Shown here one piece after another: positions 9,980 to 18,379 of a stretch of DNA of 64,000 nt. Under the pieces are notes generated by a model, which saw only the letters and a list, made by a program, of their open reading frames with translations, was not told the origin of the DNA and did no database searches. Numbering within the stretch: the stretch's first letter is position 1; each line of letters starts with the position of its first letter. The DNA is taken from contig NZ_CP017661.1 of NCBI RefSeq assembly GCF_016805985.1, positions 868,001-932,000 on the forward strand, in the 5' to 3' direction. This DNA comes from Microbacterium sp. JZ31. GTDB taxonomy: Bacteria > Actinomycetota > Actinomycetes > Actinomycetales > Microbacteriaceae. Position numbers and translations under genes: made by a program.

Positions 9980-11146
9980 ATGAAGCTGTTCGGTGCGCCG
10001 CGCGTGAAGATGCCCGCGGCTCCTCCCACCGGCGAGCAGCCCGTGCTGCAGAAGCCGCTGTACCTCGTCTCCACCGCGGGACACCCCGACTACGGCGATG
10101 AGGTGATCACGCGCGCGTGGATCGAGTACCTCGCCCAGCGGTTCCCCGATCGCACGGTGTGGCTCGACTGCCCCCATCCGGGACGGGCATCCCACCTGTT
10201 CGGCGGTGCGCATCCGCGGCTGCGCACCACGAGCACGCTGTGGGAGCTCGCGCTGGGAAGCGAGACGCACGATCCGGTCACGGACGAGGAGCGGATCACG
10301 CGCATCGTCCGGGATTTGGGCTCGCCCCGGTTCGATGCGGGGCTGAAGGCGCTGCGCGGAGTCGAGTCGATGCATCTGATCGGCGGCGGCTACGTCAACG
10401 GTGCGTCGCAGGAACACCTGGGCCTGCTCGCGGGGATCGCGGCGGCGCGGGAGGCCTTCGGCATCCCGGCGCATGCGACCGGTCTCGACGCGATGCCGCT
10501 CGAGGACCGGCTACGGGGCTGGGCGAAGGACCGGCTCGCGGCGTTCGACTCCGTCGAGGCGCGCGACGAGTCGACCGCCGACGCGCTCGGCGTGGAGCTC
10601 GGCCTCGACGACGCGTTCCTCGCGCTCGCGCTCAAGCGCTCGCTGTACGACCGCCGTCCCACTCCCGACCGCATGGTGCTCGTGCAGGGCGATCTGCGCG
10701 AGTGGGAGGACGAGGCCGTGCTCGCGACGATCGACGGCTTCCTCGCGGGGATCGCCGAGACGAGCGTGGGGTTCGCGGAGTCGGTGCCGCCGGATGACGC
10801 CCACTTCCGCAACGCGGCCCGGCCCGAGGCGCGCTTCTACCCGTTCGGCGAGATGTGGGTCGACGGCCTGCCGGCACGGGCGGGCCAGAAGTGGCTCACG
10901 TCGCGCTTCCACGCGCACCTGCTCGCCGCCGCGGCCGGAGCCGCCGGCTTCGTGCTGGCCGGGCGCGGCGGTCACTACGACACCCGGCACCGCACGCTGC
11001 GGGAGCTCGGCACCGGGTGGACCCTCGTGCGCGCGGGAGACGCGGTGCGCGCCGGGGACGCCACGGTCGATCCGTCCTTCGCCGACAAGGCCAAGCAGCT
11101 GGGTGCCCGCAAGCGCGCGCAGGCCGACCGTCTCTACCCTCGCTAG
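9980..11146 (+). CDS. Putative polysaccharide pyruvyl transferase family protein
   Basis: A 388-residue protein. The segments LYLVSTAGHPDYGDEVITRAWIEYL cut to its core AGHPDYGDEVI, then IGGGYVNG (about 138) and AHATGLDAMPLE, fit the polysaccharide pyruvyl transferase fold, which adds pyruvate ketals from PEP to sugars. The late RFHAHLLAAAAGA motif matches the RFH loop of that family. Family assignment rests on these short motifs only. The ATG at 9980 was preferred over one at 9911 because the extra 23 residues are low-complexity and GGAG lies upstream of 9980. TAGATT at 9887-9892 is a candidate -10. A strong hairpin follows the gene. Its neighbour glf suggests a role in galactan decoration. 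Confidence 0.7.
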   Translation: MKLFGAPRVKMPAAPPTGEQPVLQKPLYLVSTAGHPDYGDEVITRAWIEYLAQRFPDRTVWLDCPHPGRASHLFGGAHPRLRTTSTLWELALGSETHDPVTDEERITRIVRDLGSPRFDAGLKALRGVESMHLIGGGYVNGASQEHLGLLAGIAAAREAFGIPAHATGLDAMPLEDRLRGWAKDRLAAFDSVEARDESTADALGVELGLDDAFLALALKRSLYDRRPTPDRMVLVQGDLREWEDEAVLATIDGFLAGIAETSVGFAESVPPDDAHFRNAARPEARFYPFGEMWVDGLPARAGQKWLTSRFHAHLLAAAAGAAGFVLAGRGGHYDTRHRTLRELGTGWTLVRAGDAVRAGDATVDPSFADKAKQLGARKRAQADRLYPR

Positions 11147-11160
11147 GCGGAGCGACGGCA

Positions 11161-11190
11161 GGGCCCTGAGACGCGCGCGTCTCAGGGCCC
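11161..11190 (+). terminator. Perfect 30-bp palindrome between convergent genes
   Basis: Two 15-base arms (GGGCCCTGAGACGCG and its exact complement) meet with no spacer, so a hairpin would form with the centre opened as the loop. It sits 14 bases after the pyruvyl transferase stop and 19 bases before the convergent NlpC/P60 stop. It probably ends transcription from both sides. There is no T-run, which is common in high-GC actinobacteria. Confidence 0.8.
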
Positions 11191-11209
11191 CTGTCGTGCC
11201 GGTGCGTCG

Positions 11210-12757
11210 TCAGGGAAGCGGACGCACCACGGTGGGCATGTTCTTGCTCGCGGGGTAGGTGATGTTCTCGCGGCGGACGATCCCGCCGACGTGCACCGAC
11301 TCCATGACCATGCCGTTGCCGAGGTACATCTGCACGTGGCGGACCGAGCGGGGGTCGCGCGGGTCGTGCGCCTGGAAGATGAGGTCGCCCGGCAGGCGCT
11401 GGCTGTAAGGCACGTGCTTGAACTTGCGGTTCGCGTAGATCTCGCGCGGGGTCGTGTTCCCGGCCAGCGTGTGCGTGACGGTGTTGCTCGGCTCGACGTT
11501 GATCCCGACGGACAGGAGGGCCTGCATCACGACGCCCACGCAGTCGGCCCCCACGGCGGGCTGATTCGAGCCGCCCCACACGTAGCGGGAGCCCTCGTAC
11601 GAGCGCGCCGTGGCGATCATCGCGTTGATGAGCTGCTTGCGCGTCATGTTCGGACGCGCCTTGAGGGGGTAGACGTAGTTGTCGAGCCCTGTCCAGGAGC
11701 TCTCGCTGTAGCCCATCGCGAGCCAGGTCCGCTTCCCGACGACGCCGGTCTGCGGGATGCCGTGAGCCCGCTGCCACTGCTTGACCTTCGACATCATCGT
11801 GCTGTCGACCCACTGCGTCGGGCGGGCGAGCCCGAAGCGGTCGGCGATGACCTTGACCTTCGCGCCCTCGCGCCCCGAGGTGAGGTTGAATCCCGCACCG
11901 CGCGCGGGCGGCTGGCCGGTGTAGGAGATCTTCGCGTAGTTCCCCGGCGTCTGATAGATGGGCGCACCGCGCCGGACGCCGAGCGTGTCCTTCCGGTCGC
12001 CGTTCCAGTCGCCCACGAGCGTCATGTCGGTCGTGCGGCCGTACGACAGCACCCGCTCCGCCCGGCCGGGGGCGAACCTGTTCGTGATGTAGTAGGCGTT
12101 GCCGCGTCGGACGGCCGGCGTGTCGCTGCGGTCGCCGTTCCAGTCGCCGACGTACACGCGGTCCCCGGCCCGGCCGTAGGCGACGACGCGGCTGGCCTTG
12201 CCGCCCGTGAGCCTGTCGCTGAGGTAGAACGTCTTGCCGCGGCGGACCGCGAGGGTGTCCTTGCCGTCGCCGTTCCAGTCGCCGACCAGCACCTGGTCGC
12301 CCGCGCGGCCGAAGTGGAAGTTCTGCGTCGACCGGCCGCCGAGCGTGTTGCTCAGGAAGTAGTGGTTGCCGCGGCGCACGGCGAGCGTGTCCTTGCCGTC
12401 GCCGTTCCAGTCGCCGACCAGGGCGGTGTCGCGGGCGAGACCGAACGTGAAGGTCTTCGTGGCGGGGGAGCCCGCCGTGTTCGTGAGGTAGTACTTGTTG
12501 CCCCGGCGCACCGCCAGCGTGTCCTTGCCGTCCCCGTTCCAGTCCCCGACGTACGCCCGGTCGCTCGAGACGCCGTACTTCGCGACGATGTTCGCCGAGC
12601 CCGACCACGCGTCGTTCAGGTAGTAGGTGGTGCCGTGCCCGCCGACCTCACCGCCCTGGGCGTGGGCGGGTGGAGGGTTCTGCGCCACCACCGTCAGCGT
12701 CGCGATGAGGACCGCCGCGGACAGCGCCGCCGTCACCCTGGATCGTCGTGTGGCCAT
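11210..12757 (-). CDS. Secreted NlpC/P60 cell-wall hydrolase with FG-GAP/VCBS-like repeats
   Basis: A 515-residue exported protein. A signal peptide covers residues 1-33 (basic start, hydrophobic core, AHA-Q cleavage site). Five repeats of about 44 residues with the core VGDWNGDGKDTLAVRRG lie at about 68-265; DxDGxxD-type loops of this kind bind calcium in FG-GAP/VCBS propeller blades. A peptidoglycan-binding-like stretch (VKQWQRAHGIPQTGVVGKRT, about 325-345) follows. The C-terminal NlpC/P60 domain has the catalytic Cys406 (GADCVG) and His474 (VRHVQMYLG). It probably cuts peptidoglycan stem peptides and the repeats may bind the surface glycan. AGGGAG is its ribosome site. Confidence 0.87.
   Translation of the reverse strand: MATRRSRVTAALSAAVLIATLTVVAQNPPPAHAQGGEVGGHGTTYYLNDAWSGSANIVAKYGVSSDRAYVGDWNGDGKDTLAVRRGNKYYLTNTAGSPATKTFTFGLARDTALVGDWNGDGKDTLAVRRGNHYFLSNTLGGRSTQNFHFGRAGDQVLVGDWNGDGKDTLAVRRGKTFYLSDRLTGGKASRVVAYGRAGDRVYVGDWNGDRSDTPAVRRGNAYYITNRFAPGRAERVLSYGRTTDMTLVGDWNGDRKDTLGVRRGAPIYQTPGNYAKISYTGQPPARGAGFNLTSGREGAKVKVIADRFGLARPTQWVDSTMMSKVKQWQRAHGIPQTGVVGKRTWLAMGYSESSWTGLDNYVYPLKARPNMTRKQLINAMIATARSYEGSRYVWGGSNQPAVGADCVGVVMQALLSVGINVEPSNTVTHTLAGNTTPREIYANRKFKHVPYSQRLPGDLIFQAHDPRDPRSVRHVQMYLGNGMVMESVHVGGIVRRENITYPASKNMPTVVRPLP
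11985..12560 (-). repeat. Five tandem coding repeats of 132-138 bp in the NlpC/P60 gene
   Basis: The stretch encoding VGDWNGD recurs near 12001, 12136, 12265, 12400 and 12535, with the DNA core GTTCCAGTCGCC (plus-strand sense) kept almost unchanged. The three copies encoding GDGKDTLAVRRG are the most alike, pointing to recent duplication or gene conversion. The copies nearest the catalytic domain are more diverged. Confidence 0.8.
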
Positions 12758-12869
12758 GACCCGCTCCCTTTGATGTGGTGCTCACAGTCTCTCCCCGGAT
12801 ATCCCGCGATGCCGGTGGCGAAGCAGGAGAGGGATGCCCCCGTGGACAGCCTTCCCTATCGGGAGCCGT

Positions 12870-14036
12870 TCAGCGAGAGGACTGCTGATCCCGTTCATCC
12901 GCGATCGACGCGAAGACGCGTCGAGACAGGAGGTGACTCGGCCGCTCGACACCCACGAAGAACAGCTGCGCGGCGCCGAGCGAGGCGACAGCGGCGACGG
13001 GCAGCACGAGCGCCGACTCGCCGGGCCCGAAGAGGTCTGCCGTGAGCACCACGACCGTCTCGTGCACGAGGTAGAGGCTGAACGAGATGGTGCCGAGCCA
13101 CTGCGCCGGGCGCGAGCACAGCAGGCGGGCCCTCGGCCGGCCGAAGGCGCAGAAGGCGACGACGATCAGCGCACCCGCGACCTGCAGGGCGAGCGCGCCG
13201 TCGTGCACGCGCTCGGGGACGCTGGGCGGCATCATCCACGGCGCGCTCGCCAGCAGGACGGCCGCCGCGAGTCCGAGCCCCCAGAGCCAGCCGCGAAGCG
13301 GCCCCAGGCGCAGGTGCAGCGTCTCGCGGTGCACGGCGAGCACGACGCCGATCAGGAACATCGGCAGGTACATCAGCGCCTCGGCCTGCCATGCCGAGCC
13401 CGCCGCGATCAGCACGAGGCACGCGATCACGGTGGCGTTGCCGTTGGTGCGCAGGCCGATCCAGACGAAGGCGCCGAGCAGCAGCGAGAACAGGATCTCC
13501 CAGCGGATGGTCCACAGCGGGCTCAGGATCTCGTTGCCGCCCGAGATCTGCGCGAGGCTCTGCAGCAGGTCCTGGAAGGAGACGGGATCGGCACGGCGCA
13601 CGAGCCACTCCGTCTGCTGATTGCGCCCGCGCGGCGTCAGGAAGATGACGGCCAGGGCGAACAGGAGCGCGCCCCACACCGGCAGGTAAAGGCGCGCGAG
13701 CCGCTGCGGGAGATACGCGTCCCAGCGGAACGAGGTCGCGCGCAGCACGGGCAGCGTCAGCACGAAACCGCTCAGGATGAAGAAGATCATCACGGCGAAC
13801 TTGCCGTCCCACAGCACGTGCAGCGGCGTGTGCGCGAACCACAGCGCCGGGTTGTCGATGCGCCACGTGTCCTCGGACGTCGAGTCGTAGTACGCCGCGG
13901 CGAACATCGGCACGGTCAGCAGGCTGTGGTGGATCATCACCACGAGCGCGGCGATGCCCCGCAGCCCGTCCAGCGCCGGCAGACGGGTGGGGATGCCGGG
14001 ACGGGCGCCTTCCGCCGAGGGGGAGATGGAGGTCAT
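12870..14036 (-). CDS. Acyltransferase family 3 (OafA/YrhL-like) membrane protein
   Basis: A 388-residue membrane acyltransferase. Near the N-terminus PALDGLRGIAALVVMIHH carries the family signature with its catalytic His in TM1, and KFAVMIFFILSGFVL follows in TM2. About ten helices are visible. Such proteins O-acetylate or O-acylate surface sugars using acyl-CoA. Located 13 bases after the GlfT1-like gene, it is the last gene of the galactofuran operon and so probably decorates that polymer. The ATG at 14036 gives a normal cytoplasmic N-terminus. Confidence 0.9.
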   Translation of the reverse strand: MTSISPSAEGARPGIPTRLPALDGLRGIAALVVMIHHSLLTVPMFAAAYYDSTSEDTWRIDNPALWFAHTPLHVLWDGKFAVMIFFILSGFVLTLPVLRATSFRWDAYLPQRLARLYLPVWGALLFALAVIFLTPRGRNQQTEWLVRRADPVSFQDLLQSLAQISGGNEILSPLWTIRWEILFSLLLGAFVWIGLRTNGNATVIACLVLIAAGSAWQAEALMYLPMFLIGVVLAVHRETLHLRLGPLRGWLWGLGLAAAVLLASAPWMMPPSVPERVHDGALALQVAGALIVVAFCAFGRPRARLLCSRPAQWLGTISFSLYLVHETVVVLTADLFGPGESALVLPVAAVASLGAAQLFFVGVERPSHLLSRRVFASIADERDQQSSR

Positions 14037-14049
14037 GCGGCCGCGCGGA

Positions 14050-15042
14050 TCAGCTTCCCGCGAGCGGCGGCATGGGCCGCCAGGCGCGATCGCGGGCGAT
14101 GGCGAGCCCGTCCCGCGTGCCGCGGAAGAGGTGGCTGGTGCCGCGCACCGTGCGCTCGACGAAGACCAGGCGGATGAGCTCCTTGGCGAACGTCAGCGCG
14201 GTGCCGAGCGCGAAGCGCACCGGACGGTAGGCGCCGTGCGCCCGGAAGTAGTGCTTCATGATGCCCCGGTTGCGCATGATGTAGTAGCGGTAGGCGTTGC
14301 TCGACGCGTTGAGGTGTCGCACCCCCATGTCCCACTGCTTGATCTCGCGCGTGCGGCGCAGCACGAACTCGTTCACGATCGCCGAGGTCGTCACGCGCGA
14401 CGCGAGCCAGCCGTAGACGGAGTCGTCCCAGTAGATGAAGAAGCGCGGATCGGGCAGGCCGATCTGCGAGACCACGTCGCGATGGATGAACATGCCCTCG
14501 AAGCAGCCCGAGTTCATCTCGCGGAAGCCCGAGGCGTCGAAGCCCGCCGGCGCGAACGGGATCGGGATGCCGAGCGGGATCGACAGGCGGTACTGCCAGT
14601 AGAACTCGCTGCCGTCGTAGTCGTAGCGGCGGCCCTGGATGCTGCGGAAGCGCGGCGTCCAGACCCCCATGCGGGCGAGGCCGTCGGGGAGCACCTCGAC
14701 GTCGTCGTCCATGAGCCAGATCCACGTGGACCCGAGGTCGTGCGCGACGCGCATGCCCTCGCTGAATCCGCCAGAGCCGCCCGTGTTCTCCTCCAGGCGG
14801 CGGTAGACGATCTCGGTGCCGATCGATCCGCGGAACGACTCCACGACCTCGGTCGTGTCGTCCGCCGACGCGTTGTCGACGACGACGACGTGGCCGGGCC
14901 GGGGATCCATCCGCCCGATCGACTCGAGGAGGCCGCGCAGGAGGTGCGAGCGGTTGTACGTGACCACCACGATGGTCGCGGAGGCCGGATCGAACGACGC
15001 CGGCAGCGTCGCATCCGGTGCGGGCGCGAGCGCCTCGCTCAC
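14050..15042 (-). CDS. GlfT1-like galactofuranosyltransferase (GT2)
   Basis: A 330-residue GT-A enzyme: TIVVVTYNRSHLLRGLLES (about 20-38), the metal-binding LMDDDVEVLPDG (about 110-121) and FFIYWDDSVYGWLASRV (about 200-216) with the acidic pair seen in mycobacterial GlfT1/GlfT2. GlfT1 adds the first galactofuranose residues to the lipid-linked linker before GlfT2 polymerises. Here the two genes overlap by four bases (GTGA at 15039-15042), a strong functional link. Length is slightly above the mycobacterial enzyme (about 300). Assignment to GlfT1 rather than a general GT2 depends on the neighbour. Confidence 0.82.
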   Translation of the reverse strand: MSEALAPAPDATLPASFDPASATIVVVTYNRSHLLRGLLESIGRMDPRPGHVVVVDNASADDTTEVVESFRGSIGTEIVYRRLEENTGGSGGFSEGMRVAHDLGSTWIWLMDDDVEVLPDGLARMGVWTPRFRSIQGRRYDYDGSEFYWQYRLSIPLGIPIPFAPAGFDASGFREMNSGCFEGMFIHRDVVSQIGLPDPRFFIYWDDSVYGWLASRVTTSAIVNEFVLRRTREIKQWDMGVRHLNASSNAYRYYIMRNRGIMKHYFRAHGAYRPVRFALGTALTFAKELIRLVFVERTVRGTSHLFRGTRDGLAIARDRAWRPMPPLAGS

Positions 15043-16973
15043 TTCTCGCCCCCGGCGAAGATGCCGTCCCAGGTCTGCACCGACGTGACGTTCTTCAGCT
15101 GACGACGGTACTTGCGCGCGAGCGGCAGCCAGTGCCACCACAGTCGCGCGTGCAGGCTCAGCGTCTCGAGCAGCATCGAGCGGAAGCGCTCGCGATCGCG
15201 CGTGTAGATCTGCTTGCCGCCGCCGTCGGCGGACGACACGAGCGCGCTGTCGTAGTACGGGATGCGCCACCAGTTGGCATCGCCCTTGGCGAACTCCACC
15301 TCCGGCATCCGGATGTTCTTCGCCTGCGGCTTGTGGAACCAGTGCGCGACGGCGTGCACGACGGTGAACACGACCATGCTGACGCCGGTGGGCGCCTTCT
15401 CGATCGTGAGGCGTCGCACGCGGCGGTAGATCGGGCGTCCCTTGCGCGAGCGCAGCACGCGGTCGGTCTCCTTGTGCACGACCGTCTCGGGGAAGTCCTT
15501 GGCCGCGGCGCGCGCGTCCGGCATCGCCGTCGAGATGTTCTCGATCATGTGCTGCGGGCCCGAGAGGACGTCGCGCAGCGCCCGCAGGCGCAGCTCCGCG
15601 GGGTAGTACTGCATCATCAGCAGGTGCTTGATGCCCGTCTTGACGCTGGTGGAGACGAACGAGCCGCCGCGCGCCTTCTTGGAGTGCAGCAGGGCCGCCA
15701 CCGTGCGGTTGCGCGCGTGGAAATAGGCCTGCCAGTCGATCGCGTCGTCCTTGCCGATCCACGACACGTGCCACAGCGCCACGCCGGGCATCGACACGGT
15801 CGGGAAGCCCGAACGCCCGGCGCGCAGGCAGAACTCGGCGTCGTCCCACTTGATGAACGCGGGAAGCGCCAGGCCGACCTTGCGGATCGCGGCCGTCGGG
15901 ATCAGGCACATCCACCAGCCGTTGTAGTCGGCGTCCATGCGCATGTGCAGCTTCTTGGTCTGCCGAAGGTTCGTCACGCCGAAGTCGTGCGGCATGAGGC
16001 CGTCCTCCGTGAAGAGGTTGCGCCACATGAACGTGCGCTCGTCGACGACCTCCGCCCAGGCGTGCAGCTTGGGACGGTCGAGCAGGTCGAACATGTGACC
16101 GCCCACGAGCGTCGGCTTCGTGGTGTAGCGACCGAAGACGATCGAGCGCCGCAGCGACTCCGGCTCGATGCGCACGTCGTCGTCGAGCAGCTGCACGAAG
16201 TCGCTGTTCGGGCGCTTGAGCGTCTCGGACATCGCGCGCGCGAAGCCGCCGGAACCGCCGAGGTTCGGCTGCGTGATGAGCTCGAGCTGCTCGCCGAGCG
16301 CCTCGGACACCTCGGGGAAGTCCGGCTGGGCGTCGACGCGGTCGGTGCCCTGGTCCACGAGGAACACGCGGTCGACGAGCTCGAGCACCTCGGGACTCTC
16401 GGTCAGCGCGCGGAGCGTCTCGACGCAGTAGTCGGGCTTGTTGTACGTCGTGATGCCGAGCGAGGCCTTGCCGGTGCGCACCGGGTCCTGCTCGGTGGTC
16501 CACTCGGCGCCCTCGAAGATCGCGTCCTCCGCATCGGTCGCGATGTCGAACCAGATCCAGCCGCCGTCGCTGAACTGCGTCAGCGCGATGTCGAACGTGG
16601 CCTCGCTCGAACCCGTCACGTCGCGCGTGTCGAGCCGCTGGCGGATGCCCGCGCCGTTCGAGCGGAACAGCAGGATCGTCGCGTCGCCCGTCGTGCGCAC
16701 CGTGAGGCGGACGTCGCGGATCGGCGTCCAGTGCTGCCAGTAGGCCGCGGGGAAGGCGTTGAAGTACGCGCCGAAGGAGACGCGGCTGCCCGCGACGACG
16801 CGGGCCCGGGTGCGGCCGAGCACATCGCTCAGGCGCGCGTTGTCGGACACGCGCAGAGGGGTCGCCTCGTCCTCGATCCGCACGACCGACCAGGCGTCGG
16901 GGTCGGCGTACAGCGGCAGCAGGTCGGGGTCGCGGTCGAGGGGGAAGACCACGTTCTGGAGGACGTAAACCAA
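15039..16973 (-). CDS. glfT2: GlfT2-like bifunctional galactofuranosyltransferase
   Basis: A 644-residue protein, near the roughly 640 of mycobacterial GlfT2. An N-terminal beta-rich domain (1-165) is followed by the GT-A domain: LGITTYNKPDYCVETLRAL (about 170-190), VQLLDDDVRIEPESL with the DDD motif (about 263), FIKWDDAEFCLRAG (about 375) and VALWHVSWIGKDD (about 400), the last two holding the presumed base and metal ligand His. A helical C-terminal region follows. GlfT2 polymerises galactofuranose from UDP-Galf with alternating linkages. The start is TTG at 16973, giving MVYVLQNVVFP. It pairs with glf at 8685 and with the GlfT1-like gene it overlaps. Confidence 0.92.
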   Translation of the reverse strand: MVYVLQNVVFPLDRDPDLLPLYADPDAWSVVRIEDEATPLRVSDNARLSDVLGRTRARVVAGSRVSFGAYFNAFPAAYWQHWTPIRDVRLTVRTTGDATILLFRSNGAGIRQRLDTRDVTGSSEATFDIALTQFSDGGWIWFDIATDAEDAIFEGAEWTTEQDPVRTGKASLGITTYNKPDYCVETLRALTESPEVLELVDRVFLVDQGTDRVDAQPDFPEVSEALGEQLELITQPNLGGSGGFARAMSETLKRPNSDFVQLLDDDVRIEPESLRRSIVFGRYTTKPTLVGGHMFDLLDRPKLHAWAEVVDERTFMWRNLFTEDGLMPHDFGVTNLRQTKKLHMRMDADYNGWWMCLIPTAAIRKVGLALPAFIKWDDAEFCLRAGRSGFPTVSMPGVALWHVSWIGKDDAIDWQAYFHARNRTVAALLHSKKARGGSFVSTSVKTGIKHLLMMQYYPAELRLRALRDVLSGPQHMIENISTAMPDARAAAKDFPETVVHKETDRVLRSRKGRPIYRRVRRLTIEKAPTGVSMVVFTVVHAVAHWFHKPQAKNIRMPEVEFAKGDANWWRIPYYDSALVSSADGGGKQIYTRDRERFRSMLLETLSLHARLWWHWLPLARKYRRQLKNVTSVQTWDGIFAGGEK

Positions 16974-17038
16974 GGGCGGGCTCCGAACGGTTTCAGCGGA
17001 AGTGCCGCAGGGCGGGCGGCGGCGGACCGCAGACGAGC

Positions 17039-18379
17039 CTACCGTGCACCCGCGAGCGGATCCTGGGACCCGCCCTGGCCCGCGACGTCGCGGATGCGCT
17101 CACGCCACGAGCGGGACTGCCCGGCGCGCACGGCGCACACCACGAGCATCATCCAGCCGAGCCCCGACAGCGTGAAGCTCTCGAACATCGAGTCGACGAG
17201 CAGTGCGACCAGCATGAGCGGCGTCCACGCGTACACGACGGATCGGCGGGCGCCGGCCACGAGCCACGAGCGCACCATCGCGACCGTGCACATCACGGCG
17301 AACAGCAGCAGCCCCGCCCAGCCGACCTGGACCAGCACGTCGAAGTACGCGTTGAGGGCTGACGCGTGGCTGTCGTCGAGCGAGAAGTTGATGACGTTGA
17401 ACGGGTACGGCGCGCCGTCCGGGTCCTCGGGGCCGCGCAGCCAGGGCCCGTGCCAGCCCCACCCCTGCACGGGGCGCGGGCGCACCCAGTCGAGGATCTC
17501 GTTCCAGAGGTCCGCCCGGGTCGAGAAGTCGGAGGCCGCATCGAGCATGCGGATGATCCGGTGACGCAGCAGGTAGCAGGTTGCCAGCACCACGGTCACG
17601 ACGGTTGCGGTCACGATGTGCGTGCGGCGGCGGCGCTCGGGCGCCGCCCGGCGCACGATCCCGAGCGCGAGCGCCGCCGCGCCCACCGCGACGGCGAGCA
17701 CCAGCACGGTGGGCGACGCGGACAGCACGGCGAGCAGGCCCGCGAGGGTCAGAGAGAACACCGACAGCCGCAGGGAGATCGACTGCGTGAGCCACTCGGT
17801 CGCGAACGTGATGAGCGCGATGACGGCGACGAACCCGAGCATGTTGCGCGTGCCGAACACGCCCTGCACGGGGCCGCCCAGCGCGATGTCGCCCGCGACG
17901 CCGAGGAAGGGGAACGGGATGTCGAGCAGGATGCCCGACAGGATCTCGACGGCGAGCGAGAGTCCGAGCATCCAGCGCAGGACATCGCCCAGCGCCCGCA
18001 CGGTCTGCAGGGTGTCGCGCACATGCGCGATCACGAGCGCGAGCAGCCCCCATCCCAGCAGCTCGAGCCAGCCGCGCATGGTCGAGGCCTCGTCGAACGA
18101 CCACAGCACGCTCGCGAGCGTCCAGACGAGGAAGGCGAGCAGGCTCGTGGGGGCGAAGTGCAGGGGGCTCAGCTCGTCGCGACGGGCGATCAGGATGGCG
18201 ATGCCCACCACGTCCAGCGCGACGACGATCGTCACGAGCGTGACGGGGCCGGCCGTGCGGCCGATCAGGTGCGCGGCGAACACGGCGCCCAGCGCCGCGA
18301 TCGTGAACGCGCGCGCGAAATCGGCGGATTGCAGCAGCCGGAGAAGCGAGCCCGGCGGCGCGTCGCCGGCCGACGTCAT
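17039..18379 (-). CDS. O-antigen ligase/polymerase-like membrane protein (second copy)
   Basis: A 446-residue protein with about eleven hydrophobic segments. In the long periplasmic loop, FSTRADLWNEILDWVRPRP followed by GWGWHG and DSHASALNAYFDVLVQVGW are the conserved O-antigen ligase (Wzy_C/WaaL-type) loop, with the Arg and His positions of the family. Such proteins polymerise glycans or transfer them to an acceptor outside the membrane. The ATG overlaps the upstream paralogue by four bases. It lies 65 bp upstream of glfT2, so the two ligases and the galactofuranosyltransferases appear to be one operon. Confidence 0.87.
   Translation of the reverse strand: MTSAGDAPPGSLLRLLQSADFARAFTIAALGAVFAAHLIGRTAGPVTLVTIVVALDVVGIAILIARRDELSPLHFAPTSLLAFLVWTLASVLWSFDEASTMRGWLELLGWGLLALVIAHVRDTLQTVRALGDVLRWMLGLSLAVEILSGILLDIPFPFLGVAGDIALGGPVQGVFGTRNMLGFVAVIALITFATEWLTQSISLRLSVFSLTLAGLLAVLSASPTVLVLAVAVGAAALALGIVRRAAPERRRRTHIVTATVVTVVLATCYLLRHRIIRMLDAASDFSTRADLWNEILDWVRPRPVQGWGWHGPWLRGPEDPDGAPYPFNVINFSLDDSHASALNAYFDVLVQVGWAGLLLFAVMCTVAMVRSWLVAGARRSVVYAWTPLMLVALLVDSMFESFTLSGLGWMMLVVCAVRAGQSRSWRERIRDVAGQGGSQDPLAGAR

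Noticed and set aside
11985..12560. Regularly spaced repeats that might be a CRISPR array
   Set aside because: The period is 132-138 bp, the unit keeps one open frame, and it encodes the VGDWNGD repeats of a secreted protein.
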